A stretch of DNA of 64,000 nucleotides from Tachypleus tridentatus (taxonomy: Eukaryota > Arthropoda > Merostomata > Xiphosura > Limulidae), in assembly GCF_004210375.1 (NCBI RefSeq), contig NC_134837.1, positions 162,605,310 through 162,669,309 of the forward strand, read 5' to 3'. This document shows, one piece after another, positions 1-9,854 of this stretch. Position numbers and translations under genes: made by a program. How positions within the stretch are numbered: the stretch's first letter is position 1; every line of letters starts with the position of its first letter. Under the pieces are notes generated by a model, which was given only the letters and a program-made list of their open reading frames with translations, was not told where the DNA came from and ran no database searches.

Positions 1-585
1 ATAAACAAAGGTACTTAATTAAAGACTTAATACACAGTTTTAAATACTGTTTTTATCAAGGTTTAATTGTGGAGTACTAAAAAATTGATTTCTTCTGGCA
101 TATACCGGTATCATATGGTAGATTATTTCTGTATAGTTAATACACTGCGTGGGGTTACCATGACTGTTATTTCAGACACTAAATTTGATCAGTATTATCA
201 CTCAAGCAAAACACTTATGACATGCCCTTAGTACAAGTGTATAAGAATTCTAAAAATAAATATTCACACTCTGACTCATTCATTTGTTAACAGAAATCAG
301 TGAAGCGTTAACATGTTGGTGAAATTTACATTTTTATAATGGCATGAAAGAATTAGGGTAGGAGTGGAATTGTTTTTTATCTTTTTATAATGTCTATATG
401 TTGTTGATTATTATTCATATTTCTAGTATAGTCTATGGTGAACTTGTAGTATATTATAAATTTGTTTATTACAAAGGTACTGTCACTGAGTTAAAAGCCC
501 AAACCACAGAACTTAAATTTTCTGTAGAATATATATATTGTAGTTAGACTAATCAATACGAGATGGCAGTGTGATCGGTGAGTAA

Positions 586-716
586 TTATATTTGTTTTGA
601 AATGAGCAGAAAGCTACACAATGAACTATTTGTTCTCTGCCCACCACATGTATCGAAACTTGGTTTTTAGCAGTGCGAGTCCGCAGGCATACCGTTGTGC
701 CATTGGGGGACTATAT
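586..716 (-). repeat. tRNA-derived SINE, family B, reverse orientation
   Basis: Read on the - strand, this begins with a tRNA-like head (a variable 5' part, then a B-box-like GTTTCGATAC) and continues into a body ending in a shared tail: TGGGCAGAG, a loose AGATAGCC, then TGTGTAGCTTT. The same arrangement recurs at 16386-16520, 46424-46545 and 46985-47115. It is not a functional tRNA, because the acceptor-stem halves do not pair and unrelated body sequence follows. Confidence 0.65.
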
Positions 717-984
717 TTTATTGCAAAATAACTAACTATTCACGTAATATTTTTGTTGAACTTTATCTAAATCATACTGAAATCTAAAAGTAGTGAACTA
801 CGAAAACTATACTGGAATTGTTTCAAACAAAATTATTTATGGAAGGTCTTAAACATTTGTTTATTCCAATTATTTTGGATGCAAGTTTTTATAACCCTGC
901 TCCTTGCATATTTTGTTTAAACAAATTAAATGTAGATAAAAAAGGAAACATTTGTGTTTAAGATAAAAAAAAAAAATCAGGCTT

Positions 985-1225
985 ACAACAGTCTGGTATT
1001 TAGGGCTCAGGACTTGCAATCTAGAGATCGTAGGTTCGAATACCATCACCATACATACTTGCCCTTAAGGCGTGAGTCCATTGTAACGAGACAGTCGATT
1101 CTACTTTTTAATAAAGAGTAGTCCAAGAACTGGCGGTCGGTGATATTGATTATTCAATTTCCTTCTAGTCTATTCTTATAAATTAAGGATGGCTAAGATA
1201 ATTTTATATTAGCTCTTATTAACTC
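985..1225 (+). repeat. tRNA-derived SINE, family A
   Basis: A degenerate tRNA-like head with B box GTAGGTTCGAATACC near 1030 is followed by a body that aligns with the copy at 13402-13660. Shared segments include the AAGAGTAGYCCA block, the CCTTCTAGT block and TTARGGATGGCTAA. Family A and family B differ in their bodies, and both end with a similar short tail. Confidence 0.6.
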
Positions 1226-1531
1226 TTGCAGTACAGTTTCTACTGGGAAAGCTGATTTCTCACAGTTCACACCAAGATGTACAAGTTTTTGATTCTTCTA
1301 TTTTCATTGTATACTATTATTTCAACTTTATAACACAAATACTGTACAAATGTTAATTCTCAATCAAAATAATATACACTCCTTACTACATTACCAGTAA
1401 TTACCCCACTTCATCAGAGATATGTTTTTCAAAATTTAACAAAACAAACAATCAGTTGCCAACATAATCTACTATGGGTTCAGTTGATATAATTTAGTTT
1501 TTAACTATTAACTTTGTTTCCTTATCTCCAG

Positions 1532-1673
1532 GTACTTGAAGCTGGTGAGTCAACACTTCCAAAGTGGTTAAAATTTGACCAGGCTCAGCACACCTTTCTT
1601 GGTGTTCCTACATCTGATGACCAGGGCCAGTATTACATCAGTGTAAAGGCTGTTGGGCCACCAGACATAAATG
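1532..1673 (+). CDS. Dag1: dystroglycan, internal exon (alpha subunit N-terminal cadherin-like domain)
   Basis: This exon encodes about 47 residues that include LPKWLKFD, FLGVP and GQYYISVKA. These match the conserved stretch of the first alpha-dystroglycan cadherin-like domain, which in vertebrates has the pattern LPPWL...LEGLP...GVHYISV. The acceptor is a pyrimidine tract plus CAG at 1529-1531 and the donor is GTAAGG at 1674. The exon ends after the first base of a glycine codon, which is completed at 3776, so it joins in frame to the large terminal exon. Earlier exons are outside the window. Confidence 0.9.
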
Positions 1674-2819
1674 GTAAGGTACTTTAATTTGTTTTGATGG
1701 ATAATTTGGCATTTTAGGAATTACAATCTAATTGTATCAAATTCCCTACCATACCTCATTAATGTAACAAAATATTTTTACTAAATTACATAAAAGTCTA
1801 TATTAAAGACTGTACTGAAGAAGTTTAGCCTTTTCTGAGGAACTTGTATATAATGCAATTTGTATACAGTTTAGCTGATCACAAAAACAAACTTTTGAAG
1901 TTGTCAAACTGACATTACATAAATAAGATATTAAATAGCATTTCTCACTGTCAACTTCTGTAATTAAGATAAAGCTGGTAGTGAATGTTTTTGTGAAGTG
2001 AAACAAGATATACATCTATGACTTTACCAGATAGATGGTACTAAGATACCAATTATTAAAGTGCCACTAGTCTAAGTTTCTGATTCACAGAATATTAAGA
2101 ATACAGTTAGGCAGAAGTCTGTCAAGTGGCATCTGTTTATTGCTCTCATGGAAGATATAACAGTTGCTTCACAAGCACATTGCAGGTTTTGAGTTTAATT
2201 TTTCTATTTTGAAGAAAAAAATGCCTTGAACACTATTAATGATGCAAAGTGAAAAGGGCAAAAATGAGGTTTTTACTGCAAGTGAAATAAAACAATGTGC
2301 ACGTTTGTTACGATTTATTTTTAAGACACAAGTTAGTAAGTGTCCAAGTTTCATTTTATGAACATTGAATAAAAATACTTAATAAAGATCTATAAACATG
2401 CACCCTCTTATATTTAAGGTGGGGAAAAAGTTACTATACAGTTTTTATTTAGAACATAGATAAATAAAACAAATTGAATAAATTTGTAGAAATTAAACTA
2501 AGTGATATATTTTGTATAAATTATACAAAGTGTATAGTAACTTCGTCCTACCCTGTGCATTTGTGGATTGAGATGTTTTAATTTGTGTACACAATTTATT
2601 CATAAATATGCATTTTCTTTAACAATTAAATATAAGTCAACATCATTTGATGTGCATCATATTAAATTCAGAGTAAATTGCAATTGAAAAAACAAACTAT
2701 TCTGAATAACAGATTTATGGTTCTTTTCAATTGTAAAACAAAGTTGAATTTTTGTTTTTTTGTATAGTAAAAACATTCAAACCATCACTTAAACGAAAAA
2801 CAGTGTTTGTCATAGATAA

Positions 2820-2845
2820 CGTGTGTGTGTGTGTGTGTGTGTGTG
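2820..2845. repeat. (GT)n microsatellite
   Basis: About thirteen uninterrupted GT units lie in the dystroglycan intron, immediately left of the foldback element at 2869-3088. Confidence 0.95.
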
Positions 2846-2868
2846 ATGCAATTCCAAGATTTTCTATC

Positions 2869-3088
2869 AAAGGAATGCTATCCTTGATGACAAAAGCCCA
2901 CTTGAAATAAAAAATGCATCTCAAAATGGCTAGTATGGGTATTAACACTTTTATTGATATGCATAGAGCAATGTTTTGAACTTCCAAGTTAAACTGAAGA
3001 CAACTTAGGAAGGCCAAAACATTTTCTGCTTATCAGTAAAGGTGTTAATACCAATCCCAGCCATTCTGAGATGTAAAGGAATGCTATC
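2869..3088. mobile_element. foldback Penelope-like terminal remnant with 14-bp target-site duplication
   Basis: Two copies of one terminal motif lie head to head around about 2993. The right arm reads GGAAGGCCAAAACATT, then TTATCAGTAAAGGTGTTAATACC, then CCATTCTGAGATG. The left arm carries the same order on the - strand. A third single copy is at 20155-20430. The 192-bp insert (2883-3074) is flanked by a perfect direct repeat AAAGGAATGCTATC at 2869-2882 and 3075-3088. Penelope-like elements are known for inverted and tandem partial copies with variable target duplications, so this assignment is a family-level inference. Confidence 0.55.
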
Positions 3089-3775
3089 TTTTGATAAATG
3101 AAAAAAAATTTCCATGGAATTTTGAAATTAGGTTGCTAATAATGAGTTATGTAACCATTCACATTTTGTAAGAAGTTGTAAAAAACTTGTAATTATACAG
3201 AAGCTAGGTATATATAATTTTGATTGATAAAAATGCCACACACATGCACACAATTTTCTCCATGCTTTAATAACATTAAAAAGCCTGAAATTGTTATCTT
3301 CAGCTTTTTATTAATGAAAGAATTAAAATAAATTGTTAGATCAAAGAAATGTAATATGTATGCATTATTCATTTTATCATGCTCAAGTTTTGGATTCAGT
3401 AAGTTGGATTCAAGTTTAACATTTACAACTATGTGTGTAAATTTGAAATTAGGGAACATTACTCTATATAATTTGGATGTTAAATAAGGCATCTAACTTG
3501 GTTTTTAAGTATTTATCTAACATGATCCTTATATCAATCATTGCTTCCACATCATTATTCTTGTTACCAGAGTATTTACTGTCCCATTTGTGTTAGCATG
3601 AATCTTTCAAAAACTCCTTACTTTTCTACTTATTATATTATTTTTCTAGAAACCTGCTTAGAGTAAGTAGGAAAGTATAGTGAAAAATGTTTGGATTTTG
3701 CATTATTTTCCTGTGATAGAAGATACAATATGACAAGTAGTATATATATCTAATTTGTAGTTCTTGTATCTTTAG

Positions 3776-6684
3776 GATACCCTTCTGTTGGGAAGGATAT
3801 ATTCTCCATTGAAGTAGTACCAGAGTTGCCTCACTTCTCATCAGTTCACCTTGGTTCAGAATTTTTCCACTGTCCCAAGGGTGAGTCCATCACTGTCGCA
3901 TCTGTCTTTGTTGATTCCAACTTCAGTGACCTAACTTCTACACAACGTGTAGATGTTGTTTCTAAACTTGCTTCAATTACTGGAATATTGGGTGATATTA
4001 TAAAAATCTCTCCTCTTACCACAGAATGGAAGGTTTTTGATGAATCAGCCTTGTTGGTAGGACAAGGAACAGTCAAAAATAGACAAAAAGCAGGAGTAGC
4101 CTTTCAATGGCAGGTTGGATGTTTTGGTATTATTAGCCCATCCCATAAGAGCAAAATTTCAGAGTTAGAATTGTTAGCTGCAAATGGATCCCTAGGAACT
4201 CTGCTAGGTTATTCAATTATTGGTTGGAATGTAGTTAACCAGCAGCCACTTGAGATCCACCGGGAGAGAAGGGAAGTGAATCTGAGAGGAACTCCTGTCC
4301 CAGAAGTACCTCTTCCTACCAAATGGCCAACGTTCTCAGAAATAGATAGCCCAGAGGACCCTTCAGAGGAAACAGAAGTTCCAGAATCACGAGTAATTCC
4401 TACAATGGCATCTCCAACTTTTGTGTTACCATCACATCGACATAGACACCACCATGGAGAAGACTTTAGTGAGGCAGGACAAAGAAATTATAGAAGTGGT
4501 GGTCAGATGTCACCATCTTTAACACATTACTATCATCATTTGCCCACAACTAGATTGTACTCTCCCATGATGACACCTGTTTTTCAACCAGAAAGACCAA
4601 CTATTTATTTCTCTCCATCTGTCGCAGAAGAGTTGCAACCAAGCAGAAGCCAACTAGAAGAAATGACTCCTATAGATACTCTTCTCTCATCTCCAGTAAT
4701 GTCAGATACAGAACTCTCAATGCCAACAGAAACAATTGTTCTTTCTCCAGTAGCTGAATCATCTTTCATCCAACCCACTAAAACGTACATACCAGAAAAG
4801 CCAACTAAAAAGCCAATTATACCAGTTAACTACAAACCAACAGTTCAAAATCACATTAAAAAGTTGCAGCTGTATACTGGTCAAGTATGGAGTTGGAAGA
4901 TACCTGAAGACACTTTCTCAGATTATGAAGATGGTAGCACTAGGAACCTAAAGTTAATGTTCATGACAGTAAAAAGAATGGAAGTTTCACCATCACTGTG
5001 GATCCAGTTTGATCCTGAAAGACAGAAACTGTATGCCCTCCCCCTTGCACAAAACATTGGCAAGCATGATTTTATTTTGGAAGCCATGGACAGCCATGGG
5101 ATGTCAACATTTGACCAATTTCAGATTCAAGTGTTGGAAGATCCATCACAATTAGGTCTCCATCATGAATTTACAATGGTTCTAAAATATGAGAAATGGA
5201 GGTATATTATTAACATTGACTGGGAAATAGAAGTAGTTAACAAACTTGCAAAAGTGTTTGGTGATGAAGATACTACTCATATTTCTGTCCAGTCAGTAAC
5301 CCAAGAGCCTCCATCTCTGACTTGGACAAACTTCTCACTTCCAAATTACCCTTGTCCACAGGAAGGTATTGATATATTAATGAGGAAGCTTGTTGCTAAT
5401 GATAGAGATCGTCCATCAAAGCTTCTGAGGAAAACAATGAAGCCAGAATTCAACATACAGAAGGTGGATGTCAACTTTCATGGAATATGTGACCTACCAC
5501 CAAGTCCCACAGACACCAATTTTTCACCAAGATTACAAAACCCAGTTGACACTGTTAAAATCAAAGTGGGAGAAATACTTGAGTTTACAATTCCAGAAAA
5601 TACTTTTTATGATATTGAGGATGGCAACACTACTAATCTCCAACTGTCACTTTTAACATCTGACAACAAAGAGCTTGCAAAATCATCCTGGATTCAATTT
5701 AATCCAGATTCACAGGAAATATTTGGTCTTCCTTTTGAAGAAAACATTGGAAGTCATGAGTATCAGCTTATTGCACTTGATAAAGAAGGAAAAGAAGTCA
5801 GCGATGTTTTTGTTGTTACTGTAGAATCAATAGCCCACAAAGAAAACAGTGTAGAATTTAATATACATATTGATACAGACTTTGAGGAGATAAACCAAGA
5901 TACAAGTAAAAAGATACTTATTGCCCATAAACTTGCAAATGTTTTTGGAGATCCTAATCCTCAATACTTAAAAGTATTATCTATTACCAATGGCTCAGTT
6001 GTATACAAATGGACTAACAATACTCTTCCATCAGATCCCTGCCCAGAAGACATGATAAGTGAACTTATTAGTCACATACTTGTGTTAAACAAAACAGTAT
6101 CAGAAAGATTTATTCAGAAAATGGGCCCAGAGTTCATAATTGATCAGGTTAATGTTGATCCACAAGGTGCATGTATAGGTGTTTTTACTCCTATCTCTAC
6201 CTCTGTGAGACCTCAACAACCCCTAGATGAGCCAGCAGTTACAGATGATGATATTTATATTACTACTGTCATTCCTGCTGTTGTTATAGTAATCATGCTT
6301 ATTATTGCAGCTATGGTTGCTTGCTTTTTGTACCGTCGAAGACGAAAAGGAAAAATGAAAATGGAGGATAGTAGCTCTTTTATGAACAAAGGTGTACCCA
6401 TTATTTTTGCAGATGAACTTGATGATAAACCAAAACCTGCCAAATCACCTTCCATAATGAAAGAAGAGAAGCCACCTCTGTCCAGTCCAGAGAATGGGAA
6501 GGCTGCAGAGGAAGCTGCTCAACACATTCCTCTTCTTCCTAAAAACTCAGAAGCTAGTCCTGATTCAAGCTCTTCCCCACTGTATCACCCACCACCTCCC
6601 TTTACCACAAACAGAGACAGTAAAAATACCCGACCAAAGACAGCACCAACATACAGGCAGCCTCCACCTTATGTTCCTCCTTAA
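3776..6684 (+). CDS. Dag1: dystroglycan, large terminal exon (alpha mucin region, CADG/SEA modules, TM, cytoplasmic tail)
   Basis: Dystroglycan is the transmembrane laminin receptor of the dystrophin complex. The 968 codons of this exon run, in order, through: the alpha N-terminal S6-like region (about 3840-4230); a furin-type site RERR at 4261-4272; a short Pro/Ser/Thr-rich linker with a His-rich patch (about 4430-4460); a first CADG plus SEA-like pair (about 4850-5490); a second pair (about 5550-6175); a transmembrane helix (about 6256-6330) ending in RRRR; and a tail with GVPIIFADELDD and the C-terminal WW-binding PPPYVPP (6661-6681). In the second SEA module the alpha/beta cleavage pair Gly-Ser is conserved (5992-5997, in TNGSVV), followed by WTNNTLP and PCP. 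In the first module the equivalent position is Pro-Ser (5311-5316), so cleavage there is not expected. The exon joins the one at 1532-1673 in frame. The reading frame is intact. Confidence 0.97.
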
Positions 6685-9600
6685 TGCTTACTTAAACCAT
6701 TGTGCTTTTCTCCTAACTTTTGACAATACTGAACTATAGCATTGGTTGGAAGTGCCAGATCTTATGTTTTGTTTTTACAGTGACGCATCTGTTTCTGTGT
6801 CAGTTTCTCATTATTTTGTTCAGCTTGTTTCTAGTATTCACAGAACTTTTATAATATTCTTTTGATGTTGAGTTCACAGACAATAAAATATCTAATTTTT
6901 CTATTGCTTCTATTTGATGTAGAAGAAGAATGATCTAGTGTCAGATATATGCTGAGGAAAGGTATTAATAATCAAGTAATGGATGCATTACAACTACTAA
7001 AACATTTTGCAAGGAGAAAATAAAGGGAGAAAAATTATCTTAGGTCATGCAGCATGGGAAAAAGTGAACTTTGACAATGGGTGTATAGACAGCTTTATCT
7101 CCTTGTTTAAAATCCAAATTAGTTGTATTATCAGTGAAAAATATTGTTACTTTCATTACTGTTTTACTGTCAAAGTAGTATTGCTTTCATTGTGTTGTTA
7201 AAGTGTTATTCAGTGCCATTTGTACTTTCTATTTGTCAGAGAATTTGAAAATATGAAAAAATTTAAATTGTCCAGAAAACAAGTCACCTTTTGATACTAT
7301 TTTTGTATTTTTAACATACTGCATAGTATCTTTAAATCTTGTATCTTAGAAGCATCTTTGTCACAGACTGATAAATAACTATTATAGATAGTCTTCTGTC
7401 TAAAATACTAAAGTTATTTTAAATGGTACTGGTAGTGTTTACTAGATTATGGAGCTTATCCTTATGTATTTTATAAATGTTAAACAAATGTTTAACAATA
7501 GTGTAAGGTCTTGTTCATATGATTAATCAAAGTTTGTGTGTGTGTGTGCACATATTTCATAATGTTTTCATGCTGAAACTTACAATATGATTAGTAGTAT
7601 TTGCAAAGTTATATACTAATAAATAATATTTAAAGTTAAATATGTTCTGTATGTCAGTAACAACTTAGCTTCATTTGGTTTTTGTAGAATAACTAAATCT
7701 TGAAATTTTTCTCTAAGTGAAATTTACAAACTGGTTTGGGATTCTACTTATTTATTGAAGTTTTTGGTAGGACTATTCTGAAATCTTCATTAGACTTTCA
7801 GTTCAACAACAGGAGTATTTCTATGAACTGATATTTCTAATAATTCTTAAGTTTGCTAGCAATTTTTAGTAATTTAAGTCTCAAGCAGGTTAAAGATAAC
7901 TGAGCAATTGTTACATGTGATCAGTAATTTTAATTTATACCTACTGCCAAATTTTCTTAGTTGTAAAGTTAATTTCAAGCTTTGAAGTGTAGTTTGATAT
8001 ATGAATCAAAAATACTTAAGTAGAAAAACTATATTAAAATTCAAGTTTTTATTTGCTTCAAATCAAGATCAGTTTTTTTTCCAGTAAGTAAGCTACTTGA
8101 ATTTTATAATACCAAAACTTGCTGATAGAATATTGTTACACTAATAAAGTAAATTGTATAAAATGTAAAATAAAATTGGCCTTTAACTTAGTCATGAGCC
8201 AAAAATATCAGAAAACAAATATTTTAATACATTAAATGTGCAAGATATTTGACAGTACAAAATTATTTTGAGATACTTTAAGTTCCCAGGAAGATTACTT
8301 ATTCTGGAATTAGTAAGTAAAGCAAGTAAAGTTAACCATTCTTGTCAGCATGATTCTAAAGGAATCAACCTCAAATATGCATTTAAAATTAACTCAACTG
8401 ACTTGGAAGCACAATATAAATTTGATGTTAATAGTTTTACTTCATAAGTAATCTGTCCTTGCTTCCAGTTAATCGGCAACTACCAACGAGCATACACGTT
8501 AGGTTAAGTTAGTTTTTTAATGCTGATTATGCTATATCTGAAGTAAGAGAAACTTGTATGTACATGTAAAAAGGCATTTTCATAACATTTTGTTTAGAAA
8601 AGTTTTACAGTGTCACATATTGAAACAATGGGGAAGTAAGTCTTGAAGGTGTACTATAGACTAAACTTTAACACTATTCAAGGTATAATACATAAGTTAT
8701 ATATTTAATATTCATAGTAAAAAGTTACACTTGTAAAGTTAATTACCACTTCACAGGTTCCTGTGCCTTTGATTTATGATTAATTCTTATGTGTTTTTTT
8801 TTTATGGCCACTACTAACATGTAATTTTTATCAGTCACATTAGCAGGGCTGATCTAGAGAGAACAATGTGATTTGAATCTTCTCTGGTTTGGCAGTTATT
8901 GATGAGATGTTTACCATACAAAAATAAAATTCATTTCTTAGTTTAAATCCATAAACTTTATTTTTTTTTAATTTTTACATTGTTTGAGTAAGGTATTTGA
9001 CTTGTTTTGAACCTTCTGCACATTTATTACTGGCAGCTGTTGAGAGTTAAATATAATTATAATGATTCAGAGTTTACCAAATAACAAGGCTGTTCTTTTA
9101 CATTTTGTTACATGATTAGTTACCCATTGGACCTTGTGTTTCCCACAAAAAAGAAGGAAAATTAATATGTAGATCTCTTACATGTGTACATTTTTTATCT
9201 ACAACCAAAGGAATAAACACTTAGCAGCTTCCCATGTGGGAAAAAAAAAATCTGAACCAGTGTTTGTTTCCATAAAGTTATTTTAACAGAGATCTTGTTC
9301 TTATAAGGATTTTTTGTGTTCAGGAAAAATAAATCCTCCAAAATTATCCAAAGTTGTATTTGCAAGTCAGTTCTACTCCTTTCAAGGTGGTCACATGGTA
9401 ATTGTTAAATCAACCACTACAAATCATTTGCATACTAGAGTAGTTCTTAAATTAAAACTTTATGTTTTTGGATATTGTAAGTCTCACCACAATAGAGCAG
9501 GGTGTGCAAGGTAAACCAAACTTTCGGTTCCACTCTGTATAAGCCTGACACATAACTTTGTCTTATGTGGGTAATGAAAAAGGACCTTGATTTCACTGCC

Positions 9601-9713
9601 AAATGATACATTTTCTAAGTCAGCTTCAAGGATATTTTTAACATCCACTATAATAATGCTTCACCAAATGTATATGTATATAGTTCTACCCACAGAGCTT
9701 AAATATCTTAAGA
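6685..9713. other. convergent 3' interval between dystroglycan and MON1
   Basis: Dystroglycan (+) and MON1 (-) end tail to tail here. The left part is presumably dystroglycan 3' UTR: an AATAAA signal lies in the ACAATAAAAT context at about 6880-6890, with further AATAAA motifs near 7619. On the right, T-rich TTTATT stretches (for example about 8957) could serve as - strand poly(A) signals for MON1. No coding potential, RNA gene or recognisable transposon was seen. Confidence 0.6.
6881..6890 (+). promoter_or_regulatory. candidate dystroglycan polyadenylation signal
   Basis: AATAAA lies in ACAATAAAAT about 200 bases after the dystroglycan stop, with T-rich sequence downstream. Other AATAAA motifs farther on could give longer 3' UTRs. 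Confidence 0.45.
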
Positions 9714-9854
9714 TTAAATTGTTGGAGCATTCATAATAAATAGACGATCTTCCTCTTTCTTAATCCATCTTACTAATTTGTTCATTGTGTTAACTGCTGT
9801 AAACTTGGTCACCATAGGTTCAAAAGCAGCATACAGTTCAAACCCAGCCATGTG
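9714..9854 (-). CDS. MON1: MON1 exon 7 (last)
   Basis: This exon encodes the last 46 residues, including FELYAAFEP, LVRWIKKEEDRLFI and the stop at 9714-9716. It matches the conserved end of MON1 (human: TFELYACF... WVRKEEDRLFI). The acceptor on the - strand is TTTCAG just above 9854, phase 0. Confidence 0.92.
   Translation of the reverse strand, partial: HMAGFELYAAFEPMVTKFTAVNTMNKLVRWIKKEEDRLFIMNAPTI

Larger units (their letters stand above)
1..1531 (+). other. intronic sequence upstream of the first visible dystroglycan exon
   Basis: No coding exon is recognisable. The stretch is AT-rich, contains two tRNA-derived SINE copies (listed separately) and ends in a pyrimidine-rich acceptor followed by AG at 1530-1531. 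It is taken as dystroglycan intron because the exon at 1532 starts in the middle of the alpha-dystroglycan N-terminal cadherin-like fold. The signal peptide and the start of that fold must therefore lie to the left of the window. Confidence 0.6.
1674..3775 (+). other. dystroglycan intron
   Basis: This is a GT-AG intron of about 2.1 kb (GTAAGG at 1674, TTTAG ending at 3775). It contains a (GT)n microsatellite and a foldback Penelope-type remnant with a target-site duplication, both listed separately. The rest is AT-rich with no other recognisable element. Confidence 0.85.

Noticed and set aside
3193-3492. 99-codon - strand frame in the dystroglycan intron
   Set aside because: AT-rich, with low-complexity composition and no known motif. 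Likely chance.
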